Origin: an uncultured Methylobacillus sp.
Lineage (GTDB): Bacteria; Pseudomonadota; Gammaproteobacteria; Burkholderiales; Methylophilaceae
DNA: 64,000 nt
Assembly (NCBI GenBank): GCA_903824575.1
Contig: CAIJXJ010000256.1
Location: forward strand, 1-64,000
Reading direction: 5' to 3'
Within the stretch, counting starts at the first letter, position 1. Every line of letters starts with the position of its first letter. The notes under the pieces are model-generated. The model worked only from the letters and a program-made list of their open reading frames with translations. It did not search any database and was not told the DNA's origin. This document shows positions 35,271 through 45,951 of this stretch, in pieces. The translations under genes and the position numbers were made by a program.

Positions 35271-35340
35271 GCCACAGCGGGCACAGAGAGCACAGAGGGT
35301 TGTGCCGTTTCTTTTGTGTCTTCTGTGATCTCTGCGGCTA
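35271..35340. repeat. CACAGAG/TCTGTG word-repeat element
   Basis: GCCACAGCGGGCACAGAGAGCACAGAG is matched in inverted sense by TTTGTGTCTTCTGTGATCTCTGCGGC, spanning the kdsA-eno gap. It can form an imperfect hairpin. It looks like the dispersed low-complexity intergenic elements common in this group. Confidence 0.6.
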
Positions 35341-35353
35341 ATTGAATTTTTAA

Positions 35354-36646
<1,293 letters not shown>

Positions 36647-36658
36647 TCCTGTCTGATC

Positions 36659-36970
36659 ATGAGGCTGCTCACCCTCGTTCTGGTCATCCTCATCGCTGCG
36701 CTGCAATATCCGTTGTGGCTGGGCAAGGGCAGCTGGTTACGGGTGTGGGATCTGTCGCGTCAGATCGAGAAGCAGAAGGAGGGCAATGCCGCGCTGAAGT
36801 TACGTAACGACGCACTGGATGCTGATGTGCGTGATCTCAAGACCGGTTATGCCGCCATTGAGGAACGTGCTCGTTCGGAGTTGGGCATGGTCAAGCTGGA
36901 CGAGGTATTCTACCAAGTGATGGAAAACGTGCCAGCCGCCGCCAAGCCTGCAGCCATAGCCAAACCTTAA
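36659..36970 (+). CDS. ftsB: Cell division protein FtsB
   Basis: A 103-residue bitopic inner-membrane protein of the divisome FtsQBL complex. It has one transmembrane segment at residues 3-20 (LLTLVLVILIAALQYPLWL), the conserved GKGSWLRVWDL, then a periplasmic coiled coil (SRQIEKQKEGNAALKLRNDAL, DVRDLKTGYAAIEERAR) and the family signature ELGMVKLDEVFYQV. It lies 12 bp after eno, the standard location. The Ala/Pro-rich tail is not conserved. Confidence 0.93.
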   Translation: MRLLTLVLVILIAALQYPLWLGKGSWLRVWDLSRQIEKQKEGNAALKLRNDALDADVRDLKTGYAAIEERARSELGMVKLDEVFYQVMENVPAAAKPAAIAKP

Positions 36971-37523
36971 TTCGTATCGTGCGGCGTTGGTCTGCGGTCA
37001 ATGGTCGAACGCGGCGGAATCCATATGGAATCAAGGTGGCGCCAATTTCGGCATGCGCCGGCGATACATCCTTGGAATGATGTTATTCGTGTCAGCTACT
37101 ACAGGCCAAATGCGATTGCGTACATCAGGTGACCTTAGGCATTGAGTACGTGGTCGTAGCGGTATTCTACTTATTCGTTTTTTTCCAGGCCGACTCCCGC
37201 AGTCAATCGTGGTGTATTAACTGCGTCCTTTCTGCCCATTTTACTCAATCCCGTCCCGATCAATACTGGAATTCTGGCTGCTGAAAAATAAGATGGTTCG
37301 CGAAACAAAAGGGCCACAGCGACGTAGCAGCAACATGCAAAATTCATCACCGGCCCAATATACATTTCACTCCATTTGTGAAAGAATTTGATACTATCCA
37401 ATGCGTTATGACGAACTGAATGCAAGGTGGCGTAGTATAAATTCTGAGGGGTGGCATTGGACAAAGCGTGCTCTTTTAATGGAGTCGCATTTTTAAATCT
37501 TTTTGAAAGGGCCGGAGGGACTT
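36971..37523. other. Intergenic stretch without recognisable genes
   Basis: About 550 bp. A minus-strand open frame at 37171-37464 has no family resemblance and no good ribosome-binding site. No repeats, hairpins or RNA genes were recognised. Confidence 0.5.
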
Positions 37524-38060
37524 GTGAATACCAGAAATTCGTACTATCGCGGTATGCTTGCGACCCGACGTGCCCTGCTCACCGAATCCAGAGTCATACA
37601 GACCAATCCGCGGCTAAGCCCGGAAGAATTGGTTTTCTGGGATCATGGCGTTGTTGACGCGCTTAAATATAACGCGGTCTATCCGGTGACCGTGCCCAAG
37701 CGAGCGGCTAAACCGCCGGCCAAGTTGGATTCTCAGGACGAATTGCCATCCAAGGGGACACCCCAGGCGGTTTTGCCACCTGCTGCATCAATGCCGCCCA
37801 AGGAAACGCCAATGCCTGAAGCGGCGCTAGCGCCCAAGGAAGCCCCTGCGCGCAAAGAGATTTTAGAACCCGTGGAAGTCATGCAGCCGCAGCAGGATGT
37901 ACAGCTGCCTAGGGATGTCCCGCTGCCCAAAGAACCACTGCCTCCCAAAACAATGCAACCAACCAAAGAAGAGCAGCCCTCCAAGGTGGATTCGACGCCA
38001 ACAAAAAGTTCGACTTTGATGGATGATCTGGGGGATTACATGATTGATTATTTCGATTGA
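37524..38060 (+). CDS. Proline-rich hypothetical protein
   Basis: A 178-residue protein starting at GTG (GGAGG five bases upstream). Residues 1-50 are a folded-looking head (TRNSYYRGMLATRRALLTES, LSPEELVFWDHGVVDALKYN). Residues about 60-160 are a Pro/Lys/Glu-rich irregular repeat built around PPKE, APKEAP, PLPKEPLPPK; the end is acidic (DDLGDYMIDYFD). There is no signal peptide. The low-complexity part could be a spacer reaching across a surface or binding a partner. I do not recognise a family. It is monocistronic. Confidence 0.6.
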   Translation: MNTRNSYYRGMLATRRALLTESRVIQTNPRLSPEELVFWDHGVVDALKYNAVYPVTVPKRAAKPPAKLDSQDELPSKGTPQAVLPPAASMPPKETPMPEAALAPKEAPARKEILEPVEVMQPQQDVQLPRDVPLPKEPLPPKTMQPTKEEQPSKVDSTPTKSSTLMDDLGDYMIDYFD

Positions 38061-38353
38061 GGAGCCAATCAACCTGCCTCAACGATAGCATCAACTGAAT
38101 AGAATTGTAGCTGGCAAGGTCATGAAACTACGGCCCCCTGCAAGCGGAATCAGGCTCGGAGCGTGCCGGTCAGTCTTTTGCTGCAGGCTCGGCCTTCTCT
38201 GAATTGCACCTTCCCGCATCACAGGGTTCCAGCGCTAGTGGCGCGTTTGAGCACATGTTGGAAACGCAGGTCAACAGCAACTGGCATCAGCGTAAATGCA
38301 AGCAATCATACAGAATGGGCGTCAGGTATCGAGGTGAACATCATGGCGGATCG

Positions 38354-38659
38354 TCAAGCTACTGCGTGGTCGGCTGTAATGCGATGCATCTGTTGCAACA
38401 CATCGTGCAGCTTAGCCTCTGCTTGCCACAAGTCATATTTTGTTTGCATGTCCACCCATAGCTGAGCACCACTGCCCAATAATGCCCCTAAGCAGAGTGC
38501 CATTTCAGGAGAAACACCACTGCGTTCCGCCAGAACCGCATGCACTGTTTGGCGCGAAACGCCAAGGCTGCGCGAAAAAGCGCTAACTGACATATTGAGT
38601 TCAGGTAAAACATCTTCGCGCAAAATTGCGCCGGGGTGAGTTGGTTTGCGTGTACGCAT
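38354..38659 (-). CDS. higA: HigA-family antitoxin
   Basis: A 101-residue helix-turn-helix protein. THPGAILREDVLPELNMSVSAFSRSLGVSRQTVHAVLAERSGVSPEMALCLGALLGSGAQLWVDMQTKYDLW is the classical HigA/VapI pattern. The start at 38659 has a strong AGGAGGC site. The preceding reading frame on the same strand ends nine bases upstream and resembles the end of a HigB toxin that lacks its N-terminal half. The antitoxin is thus intact while its toxin is not. Confidence 0.88.
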   Translation of the reverse strand: MRTRKPTHPGAILREDVLPELNMSVSAFSRSLGVSRQTVHAVLAERSGVSPEMALCLGALLGSGAQLWVDMQTKYDLWQAEAKLHDVLQQMHRITADHAVA

Positions 38660-38667
38660 AATGCCTC

Positions 38668-38850
38668 CTAATGATAGTTTTCCAAGTTGACTTGAAACGC
38701 ATTCTCGCCTTCCCATTCGAAGGTGATGCACCACGGGCCATTTACATGGATGCTGTAGCGCTTTGGCTTGCCCTGCAGGGGATGGAAATCAAAAAAGTAT
38801 TTCTTTACACTTGTAAAGCGCTGATTAAGGTGGGTCAGCTTTAGCAAATA
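38668..38850 (-). pseudogene. HigB-like toxin remnant, N-terminally truncated
   Basis: Read on the minus strand, about 60 codons ending at TAG (38670-38668) give HLNQRFTSVKKYFF, LQGKPKRYSIHVNGPWCITF, EWEGENAFQVNLENYH. This matches the C-terminal strands of RelE/HigB toxins (YSI.VN..W...F.W..G.A..V....YH). There is no ATG; only a TTG is available, and the N-terminal helix pair is missing. It is followed by a complete higA, so the locus is a half-decayed higBA module. Confidence 0.6.
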
Positions 38851-39023
38851 ATGATCCCGGTGCAGTACAACGGACAGCCTTTAAGGACAGAAATTGTGGT
38901 GAATCTTGCCTATTTCGTTGCGCCATAGCGGTTACATAGGAATGACACACTTGGCCGACAGCCGTAGATTGACTTTCATAAGCTATGCCAACTATCTGAT
39001 ACGTAATAGGCTACAGCTAGGGT

Positions 39024-40058
39024 TCATGCCATTGAGTAGGGCATTTCCAGCAGGGTCAGCGTTGCACCTTCGGGCGATGCCCAATGGATGGCGCTTGTGC
39101 CAGCACTCTCGCTCCTGAGTTCCGCCAGCAGGTCGAAGCCGCCGGCTGGGGCTGTTGCCGCCCGTACCACTTGTCCGACGGCATCCTGACTATCGCTGCC
39201 ATACAATGGGTCGCCTGCCTGAGGTGTCAGGGCGGTGTCCATATGGGCGAGATAGGTACGACGCTTGACCTTGCCTAGATAATGCGTGCGGGCGACAATT
39301 TCTTGACCAGTGTAGCAGCCCTTCTTGAAATTGATGCCGCCTAGCAGGTCAAGGTTGACCATTTGGGGCACGAAGGCTTCCTGCGTCGCCAAGACGACGT
39401 CGGGGGTGCCGGACTTGATTTCCAGCCATTCCCAGCGGTCGGTTCCCACGGCGGTGCAACCGGGCTGCAAGGCTGTCCAAAGAGCGGTCGCCTGTTCCGG
39501 CGCAGTGATGATCTCAAAACGCGGTAGGTCACCGGGTAGTCGAAGAATATGGGTGGATTCGAGGTTGACCACTTGATGCGCCTGTTGCGGGATTTCGTCA
39601 AAGATTCGACTCAAGACTGCTGCGGCGCCAGTACCGGCCAAGCCGATGCGCACCGTACTGTTTGATATATCAGTGAGGGTAACGTGGGAGCGCATCACGT
39701 ACATTTTGAGACGTTTTAGCACGGACTCAGTCAGCGCTCCGTTCAACTGCAGATAAATGTGGTCGTGGTGGGTGAAGGCTAGAAAAATGGTCAGCAGCCG
39801 CCCCTTGGGGGTACAGTAGCCGGTATATTGGCTGTTGTTGCCGTCAAGCAGCTTGACGTCATTGGTGAGTTGGCCTTGCAGAAAGGTGAGGGCGTCCGTG
39901 CCGTCGGCTTGCAGCATGCCAAGATGAGACAAATCGGCAATAATGCTGTCGTCAGGCGTGGGAGCCAGTTCGAGCGCGGGTTGACCGAAATGGATGACGC
40001 GTCCATCCTTCATTTGCGCGCCTTGCGCGGTGAGGAAATCTTGCCAAAGAGGATTCAT
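39024..40058 (-). CDS. ygfZ: Folate-binding protein YgfZ (GcvT-like)
   Basis: A 344-residue protein of the YgfZ/IBA57 family, which assists Fe-S cluster repair or assembly in a tetrahydrofolate-dependent way. The signature KGCYTGQEIVARTHYLGKVKRR is present with its conserved Cys. Upstream are ADLSHLGMLQADGTDALTFLQGQLTND and YTGYCTPKGRLL, as in aminomethyltransferase-like folds. It is divergent from the ygfX-like gene 23 bp away. In Escherichia coli ygfZ and ygfX are also neighbours, separated by sdhE, which is absent here. Confidence 0.93.
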   Translation of the reverse strand: MNPLWQDFLTAQGAQMKDGRVIHFGQPALELAPTPDDSIIADLSHLGMLQADGTDALTFLQGQLTNDVKLLDGNNSQYTGYCTPKGRLLTIFLAFTHHDHIYLQLNGALTESVLKRLKMYVMRSHVTLTDISNSTVRIGLAGTGAAAVLSRIFDEIPQQAHQVVNLESTHILRLPGDLPRFEIITAPEQATALWTALQPGCTAVGTDRWEWLEIKSGTPDVVLATQEAFVPQMVNLDLLGGINFKKGCYTGQEIVARTHYLGKVKRRTYLAHMDTALTPQAGDPLYGSDSQDAVGQVVRAATAPAGGFDLLAELRSESAGTSAIHWASPEGATLTLLEMPYSMA

Positions 40059-40081
40059 GAAAGAGCCGTCAGGTTATTGCG

Positions 40082-40516
40082 ATGCGCCATTATAGCGTGA
40101 AGCCACTCCATGTTGCCCTGCGTCCATCGCGTATGCTGGCCGGGATGCTGGGTGGCGTCTGTTTGTCAGTTGTGGTTTTGTTGCTGCTGCTTCCCCTGCC
40201 CTGGTGGATCAAGTGCTTGTGCGGCGCAATGGTGGTTGCAGCCACGGCCTGGCATCTAGGTCGATATGCCTGGTCGGCGCAGACCATCACCGCCCTGGAG
40301 CTCGAAGTTTCAGGAAAATTACGCTGTTATTCCCGTGCAAAAGACTGGAGAGATGTCGAGGTGCTGGGCAGCAGTTTCGTCACCCCAAAGCTGACCGTGC
40401 TCAATTTTCGCTTGCCAGGCGAGCGTTTGTCCCGGCATGTGGTGCTGTTGCCGGATATGGTGGAGAGCGCAGCCTTTCGGCGTTTGCGTGTCTGGTTGCG
40501 CTGGGGGAAGGACTAA
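40082..40516 (+). CDS. YgfX-like membrane protein
   Basis: A 144-residue protein. Two transmembrane segments in the first 65 residues (MLAGMLGGVCLSVVVLLLLL and WWIKCLCGAMVVAATAWHL) form a hairpin, followed by a small cytoplasmic beta domain (ALELEVSGKLRCYS, VEVLGSSFVTPKLTVLNFRL, HVVLLPDMVESAAFRRLRVWLRW). This is the YgfX/CptA (DUF1434) layout. E. coli YgfX is reported as the toxin-like partner of SdhE (YgfY). No SdhE gene lies next to it here, only divergent ygfZ. Its start lies 23 bp from the ygfZ start. Confidence 0.75.
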   Translation: MRHYSVKPLHVALRPSRMLAGMLGGVCLSVVVLLLLLPLPWWIKCLCGAMVVAATAWHLGRYAWSAQTITALELEVSGKLRCYSRAKDWRDVEVLGSSFVTPKLTVLNFRLPGERLSRHVVLLPDMVESAAFRRLRVWLRWGKD

Positions 40517-40529
40517 GGGACCAGGACCT

Positions 40530-41759
40530 TTAAACCTTGAAACGGACCACGGCAGCCTGCAGGCCTGCGGCCAGTTGTTCCAGATGATGAGCCGCCTCTG
40601 CGGTTTGCTGCACTGAGGCACTGTTCTCACGCGCCATGCCGGCGATGTTCTCGATGTTGCGTGAGATTTCCATGCTGGAGGCATTCTGCTCGCGCACAGA
40701 AGTGCTGATGTTGTCTATGCCCTCATTGGCCATCGTTGCAGTGTCACGCGTGCGCTGAAGTGCTGCAGTGGCTATGCCAGTCAACTCCTGGCTGGACTGA
40801 AGGAATTTCCGGCCATGATCCAGCGTCTGCAGCACCCGGCTGGACTGATCTTCGATGGCGCGGGTGACGCCGTCGATTTCGTTGGCGGATTGCGAGGATT
40901 TCTCAGCCAGCTTGCGCACTTCATCCGCTACCACCGCGAATCCTCTACCCTGCTCGCCTGCACGGGCTGCCTCAATGGCCGCATTGAGTGCCAGCAGATT
41001 GGTCTGGTCGGCGATATCCTTCACTTGCTGTGTCATGTGACTGATGGAGGCCGTATTGCTGACAAACAAACTGACGGATTCCGCGATTTCCTGCATGGCG
41101 GCAACGGCCTTGTCCACTTCCTGGGCCAAGGCCACCAGTTTTTCATTGCCGAGACGCGTTTCCTCGACGCTGGAGTCGGACAGGCGGCGCACGTCATCGG
41201 CACTTTCTGCCACGCGGCCCACGCTGGCCGTGACCAGTTCTACTGCTTGTGCAGTGGTACTGGCCGAGTCGCTCTGGTTTTGCGAGACCCTGACGATCGC
41301 CTGTGAAGTTGAGGCAAGAGTGGAAGCGGCTTGCAGTACCTGGGAAGTAGAGTCCTTCACGTGTCGAATGATGCCGCCTAGTTCGATTCGGATTTTCTCG
41401 GCACTGGCGGCCACATCGCCGATTTCATCGGTGGTGGTGCGCTTGACGGCTTGTGAGAAGTCACCTCCAGCCAGGCGATCCAGATCGCGCGCCAGTTGAT
41501 GTGCGGGTGCGACGATGTTGCGTTGCACTAACCCTAAGAAGCTTGCAAAGGCGAACAGAATGGCAAAACTCATGCCCCCGAGAGTGAAGAATATCTGTTG
41601 TTGAAACGAGGCCGTCGCGCTCGCGGAGAGCACAAGGCTTTCCTGCCAAGCCAGCCAGAGTCCGTAGAGCGATGCAGCCAGCAGACCAACGGTACCTGAT
41701 CCAGTGATGAGCAGGAGTTTGTTGCGGATGCTGCCCATGATCCAGTCATTCAATGGCAT
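40530..41759 (-). CDS. Methyl-accepting chemotaxis protein with minimal periplasmic loop
   Basis: A 409-residue receptor. Two transmembrane segments (about 13-33 and 53-76) are separated by only about 20 residues, so there is no real ligand-binding domain. A HAMP domain follows ([25 protein letters not shown]), then the cytoplasmic signalling domain with the hairpin tip [35 protein letters not shown]. No C-terminal CheR/CheB tether (NWETF-like) is present. Sensing may be through membrane state, HAMP-proximal residues or a partner. It is convergent with the ygfX-like gene. Confidence 0.92.
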   Translation of the reverse strand: MPLNDWIMGSIRNKLLLITGSGTVGLLAASLYGLWLAWQESLVLSASATASFQQQIFFTLGGMSFAILFAFASFLGLVQRNIVAPAHQLARDLDRLAGGDFSQAVKRTTTDEIGDVAASAEKIRIELGGIIRHVKDSTSQVLQAASTLASTSQAIVRVSQNQSDSASTTAQAVELVTASVGRVAESADDVRRLSDSSVEETRLGNEKLVALAQEVDKAVAAMQEIAESVSLFVSNTASISHMTQQVKDIADQTNLLALNAAIEAARAGEQGRGFAVVADEVRKLAEKSSQSANEIDGVTRAIEDQSSRVLQTLDHGRKFLQSSQELTGIATAALQRTRDTATMANEGIDNISTSVREQNASSMEISRNIENIAGMARENSASVQQTAEAAHHLEQLAAGLQAAVVRFKV

Positions 41760-41804
41760 GGCGGTTAACCCTTTCCCAAGTTGAATGTTTATTCTAGTCC
41801 AATA

Positions 41805-42431
41805 TTAAGGATGGTGGCGTCTGACTTGTTTCAGGTGGCGTCGTACGAACCATATCACGAACACTGCCACAGAGACGGCGATGATGTTGTGGAACTGGTG
41901 GAAATACACCTTCAGGCTTTCCCAGTTTTCGCCCATCTTCATGCCGGCATAGGCCAGCACATAGCACCAGATCAGGGACCCCGTGAAGGTGTAGGCGATG
42001 AAGCGTCCCATGTGCATCCGTGCTATCCCGGCTGGGAAGGCAATGAAGGTGCGTACTGCCGGAAGCAGGCGGCCAATGAAGATGATGATTTCGCCGTGTT
42101 GTGCGAACCAGCGATCGGCGATATGCAGGTCGTGGTGTGAGATAAGTACATATTTGCCGTATTTTTCTACAACAGGTCGTCCGCCAAGCATGCCGAGATA
42201 ATAGGCCGGAATGGAACCGAGCACGCAGCCGATGGCGCCCGCCAGCGCCACACCCCATAGCGTCATTTCGCCCTTGAATACCAGGAATCCGGAGAACGGC
42301 ATGATGATCTCCGACGGCAACGGAATGCAGGCCGACTCGATGGCCATCAGCAGCGCGATGCCGTAGTAGCCAAGCGTTGAAATGATATGGATGATCCATT
42401 GGGCGAGCAGGGTGATGAGGCTTTCAATCAT
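41805..42431 (-). CDS. DedA-family membrane protein (VTT domain)
   Basis: A 208-residue polytopic inner-membrane protein. The DedA signature is visible: ESACIPLPSEIIMPFSGFLV, the re-entrant GAIGCVLGSIPAYYLGMLGGRP, and the R-containing GRLLPAVRTFIAFPAGIARM followed by TFTGSLIWCYVLAYAGMKMG. DedA proteins are implicated in lipid scrambling and membrane-potential homeostasis. The start overlaps the mfd stop by four bases, so it is translated with mfd. Confidence 0.93.
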   Translation of the reverse strand: MIESLITLLAQWIIHIISTLGYYGIALLMAIESACIPLPSEIIMPFSGFLVFKGEMTLWGVALAGAIGCVLGSIPAYYLGMLGGRPVVEKYGKYVLISHHDLHIADRWFAQHGEIIIFIGRLLPAVRTFIAFPAGIARMHMGRFIAYTFTGSLIWCYVLAYAGMKMGENWESLKVYFHQFHNIIAVSVAVFVIWFVRRHLKQVRRHHP

Positions 42432-45400
42432 GTAAGGTCCTTGATGAGGGTTCGAATATAGTCGGCGCGCTGGCGGATGTCGGCCTTGGCCACCGTGATG
42501 CGCAGCTTGTCAGGGCCGTTCATGCGGGCGTGGCGGTTGGACTGCAACAGGTAGACCAGTTTCATCGGGTCGAGATCGGCCTGCAGATCAAACTGCAATT
42601 GAATGGCAGCGTCAGAAGCGTCGATCTTGACGATGCCTTGCGCCTTCGCGGCGATGCGCAAGTTGTGGCATTCAAGCAGGGCTTCGGTCTGCGGCGGGGG
42701 CAGGCCGAAGCGGTCTATCAGTTCCTCCTGCATGGCTTGCAACTGATCCGCTGTGGCGCAGTTGGCAAGGCGCTTGTAGAGCACCAGACGTTCGTTTACG
42801 TCCGGACAGTAGACGTCCGGCATCAGGGCCGGCGTGTGCAGATTGATCTCGGTGGTCACGCCGAGTGGCGATTCTAGATCCGGTTCGCGGCCTGCTTGCA
42901 TCTGTTTGACTGCATGGGCCAGCATTTCGGCATACAGGTTGAAGCCGATTTGTTGCATCTCGCCAGATTGACCCTCGCCCAGCAATTCGCCAGCGCCACG
43001 GATTTCAAGATCGTGCATGGCGAGGTGGAAGCCGGCACCGAGGTCTTCCATTAGCACGATCGCATCCAGGCGTTTTTCTGCCTGCGGCGTGATGCTGGCA
43101 TCCGGATCAGTCAGCAGGTAGGCGTAGGCCTGGTGGTGCGACCGACCGACGCGTCCCCGTAACTGGTGCAGTTGCGCCAGACCGAAACGGTCGGCGCGGT
43201 TCATGATGATGGTGTTGGCGGAGGGCACGTCGATGCCGGTTTCGATGATGGTGGTGCATAACAACAGGTTGAAACGCTGATGGTAGAAGTCGCGCATCAC
43301 GTGTTCCAGCTCGCGTTCGCGTAACTGACCGTGAGCGATGCCAATGTGTGCTTCCGGCAACATTTTTTCAAGTTTGTCGCGCATCAGATAAATGCTGTCC
43401 ACTTCGTTGTGCAAGAAATAGACTTGGCCGCCACGCTTCAACTCGCGTGTTACCGCTTCACGAATGATGCCCTCGGACCAGCTTGAGACGAAGGTCTTGA
43501 TCGACAGGCGACGCTGTGGCGGGGTAGAGATTACGGAGAACTCGCGCAGGCCTTCCATCGCCATCGACAGCGTGCGCGGGATCGGCGTTGCGGTCAGCGT
43601 CAGTACGTCCACTTCGGCGCGCATGGCTTTTAGCTGCTCCTTCTGTCGCACGCCGAAGCGGTGTTCTTCGTCCAGGATCACTAGCCCCAGGTTCTTGAAC
43701 TGGACATCCTTCTGGATCAACCGGTGGGTGCCGATGATGATGTCGATGTTGCCGGTAACCAAACCTGCCAGGGCTTCTTTTTGTTCCTTGGCACTGCGGA
43801 AACGCGAAATCTCGGCAATTTTGATTGGCCACTCGGAGAAGCGGTCGCAGAAGTTGTTGTAATGCTGTTCAGCCAGCAGGGTAGTAGGAACTAGTACCGC
43901 TACCTGTCGCCCGCCCATGACGGCGACAAATGCCGCACGTAGTGCGACTTCGGTCTTGCCGAAGCCGACGTCGCCGCAAACCAATCGATCCATCGGCCGA
44001 CCTGATTGCATGTCGCTGATCACGGCCTCGATAGCGGCTAACTGATCCGGGGTTTCCTCGAACGGGAAGCCCTCGCTGAAGGCCTCATAGTCTGCGAGGC
44101 CCAAGGTGAAGGCGTGGCCCTGACGAGATGCGCGCATGGCATAAAGATTGAGCAGTTCGGCGGCGGTATCATGGATCTGTTTGAGGGCGCGGCGCTTGGC
44201 TTTGCCCCACTGTTCGCTGCCAAGTTTGTGCAGCGGTGCGGACTCGGGGGGGCCGCCGGAATAGCGCGAAATCACGAACAACTGGGATACCGGCACATAG
44301 AGTTTGTCGGCGCCCGCGTATTCCAGCAACAGAAACTCGGTCTCGCCCTCGCCGAAGTCCAGGTTGACGAGACCCCGATAGCGGCCGACGCCGTGTTGCT
44401 CGTGCACTACCGGATCATTCTCTCGCAGTTCGGACAGGTCTTTCAGCATGCCCTCGGTACTGCGCGCTTTGTCTTTTTCGCGCCTGCGTTCCTGGCGTAC
44501 CTGGGCCGGATAGAGTTCAGCTTCGGTGATGAAGGCCAGTCCATCGGCGGCATGGTATGGTGAGATGAAACCCTGATGCAGTGGTGCGACTGAAAGCATC
44601 AGTGCTTCCTTTGATGCCAGGAACTGTGCCCAATCGTCGCAGGGCTTGGGATGCAGTCCATGCTCATGCAGGAGTTGGGTGATTGTCTCGCGTCGGCCCA
44701 GACTTTCGGCGGCAATCAGGACGCGTCCGTTGAAATCGGCCAGATAGGCCTGCAGCTTGTGCAGAGGATGTTCGGCGCGGCGTTCGATGTTAAGGTCTGG
44801 TAGTGCATCCTCACCCCTAAGCTCTCCAGTTGAGGACGAGGGGGATTTTAAAGTGAGTTGAAGCCTTGCAAAACGCTGTGTGGCGGTGAAGAAATCGGCG
44901 GTTTCCAGAAGCAGAGCACGGGGATGGAGAATCGGGCGCTCGAGATCGGGCTCAAGCATTCGATGGCGGCCCATGGCCTCAGCCCAGAAGCCTTGCGCGG
45001 CGGCGTCGAGATCGCCATGCAGGCACAGCATGGCGTCCAATGGCAGGTAATCGAACAGGGTGGCGGTGGCCTCGAAAAACAGCGGCAGATACCATTCGAT
45101 ACCGCCCGGTGCATTGCCGTTGCTGACCTCCTTGTAGATGCGGCACTTCGATGGGTCGCCTTCAAACAGCTCGCGGAAATTCTGGCGAAAAAGGGTAATG
45201 CCTTTGGTATCCAGCGGGAATTCGCGCGCCGGCAACAGGCGGATGTTACCGACGGGATACAGGCTGCGTTGGCTGTCCACATCGAAGGTGCGCAGGGTTT
45301 CGATCTCGTCGTCGAACAGGTCGAGGCGGTAGGGCAAGGCGCTGCCCATGGGAAATAGGTCGATCAGGCCGCCGCGGATGCTGAATTCTCCCGGCGACAT

Positions 45401-45862
45401 GACCTGGTTGACATGGTGATAGCCGGCCTCGGCACACTGCATGCGCAAGGCCTCCACATCGAGTTTCTGACCCTTGCTGAGCATGAAGGTATGCGCTGCC
45501 AGGAAGACTTGCGGTGGCAGGCGTACAAGAGCGGTGGTGGCCGAAATGAGTACCACATCGCAGGCGTTCTGCGTGATCTGGTAGAGGGTCGCCAGGCGTT
45601 CCGATACCAGGTCTGGATGTGGCGAGAAATGGTCGAATGGCAGCGTCTCCCAATCCGGCAGCAAGTAAATGGCAAGTGCGGGCGCAAACCAGTGCATTTC
45701 ATCCAGCAGGCGCTGGGCGTCGAACGCATTAGCGCAAAGGATGATCAGTGGTTTCTTCAGCGTGCCGGCAAGATTGGCCAGCGCCAAGCTATCGGCGCCG
45801 CTGGTCAGGCCACGGACGTGCTCGGTTTTACCTGCGGCGGGAACGGGAAGGAAGGGCAACAT
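42428..45862 (-). CDS. mfd: Transcription-repair coupling factor Mfd
   Basis: An 1144-residue SF2 translocase that removes stalled RNA polymerase and recruits UvrA. Domain order: UvrB-like N-terminal region (residues about 1-350); CarD-like RNA polymerase interaction domain (NDPVVHEQHGVGRYRGLVNL, about 470-540); helicase motifs I (VCGDVGFGKTEVALRAA, about 630), II (LVILDEEHRFGVRQKE) and VI (QLRGRVGRSHHQAYAY); C-terminal UvrA-inhibitory domain with NLYAEMLAHAVKQM. Full length. The dedA-family gene overlaps its end. A terminator of the next upstream gene lies between them and the DUF2934 gene. Confidence 0.97.
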   Translation of the reverse strand: MLPFLPVPAAGKTEHVRGLTSGADSLALANLAGTLKKPLIILCANAFDAQRLLDEMHWFAPALAIYLLPDWETLPFDHFSPHPDLVSERLATLYQITQNACDVVLISATTALVRLPPQVFLAAHTFMLSKGQKLDVEALRMQCAEAGYHHVNQVMSPGEFSIRGGLIDLFPMGSALPYRLDLFDDEIETLRTFDVDSQRSLYPVGNIRLLPAREFPLDTKGITLFRQNFRELFEGDPSKCRIYKEVSNGNAPGGIEWYLPLFFEATATLFDYLPLDAMLCLHGDLDAAAQGFWAEAMGRHRMLEPDLERPILHPRALLLETADFFTATQRFARLQLTLKSPSSSTGELRGEDALPDLNIERRAEHPLHKLQAYLADFNGRVLIAAESLGRRETITQLLHEHGLHPKPCDDWAQFLASKEALMLSVAPLHQGFISPYHAADGLAFITEAELYPAQVRQERRREKDKARSTEGMLKDLSELRENDPVVHEQHGVGRYRGLVNLDFGEGETEFLLLEYAGADKLYVPVSQLFVISRYSGGPPESAPLHKLGSEQWGKAKRRALKQIHDTAAELLNLYAMRASRQGHAFTLGLADYEAFSEGFPFEETPDQLAAIEAVISDMQSGRPMDRLVCGDVGFGKTEVALRAAFVAVMGGRQVAVLVPTTLLAEQHYNNFCDRFSEWPIKIAEISRFRSAKEQKEALAGLVTGNIDIIIGTHRLIQKDVQFKNLGLVILDEEHRFGVRQKEQLKAMRAEVDVLTLTATPIPRTLSMAMEGLREFSVISTPPQRRLSIKTFVSSWSEGIIREAVTRELKRGGQVYFLHNEVDSIYLMRDKLEKMLPEAHIGIAHGQLRERELEHVMRDFYHQRFNLLLCTTIIETGIDVPSANTIIMNRADRFGLAQLHQLRGRVGRSHHQAYAYLLTDPDASITPQAEKRLDAIVLMEDLGAGFHLAMHDLEIRGAGELLGEGQSGEMQQIGFNLYAEMLAHAVKQMQAGREPDLESPLGVTTEINLHTPALMPDVYCPDVNERLVLYKRLANCATADQLQAMQEELIDRFGLPPPQTEALLECHNLRIAAKAQGIVKIDASDAAIQLQFDLQADLDPMKLVYLLQSNRHARMNGPDKLRITVAKADIRQRADYIRTLIKDLT

Positions 45863-45898
45863 ACGGGGCGAATTATAGCCTTTGAGCTACGACTTCCA

Positions 45899-45936
45899 AA
45901 ACAAAAAACCCCGCAGACTAAAGTCAGGCGGGGTTT
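45899..45936 (-). terminator. Rho-independent terminator of DUF2934 gene
   Basis: On the minus strand, AAACCCCGC pairs with GCGGGGTTT around a 13-base loop, followed by TTTTTGTTTT. It is a textbook intrinsic terminator 16 bp after the DUF2934 stop and just upstream of mfd. Confidence 0.9.
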
Positions 45937-45951
45937 GCAGTCGAGTTCAGC

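Noticed and set aside
37171-37464. 97-codon minus-strand frame in the ftsB downstream gap
   Set aside because: No family resemblance, no ribosome-binding site, and amino-acid composition like translated non-coding DNA.
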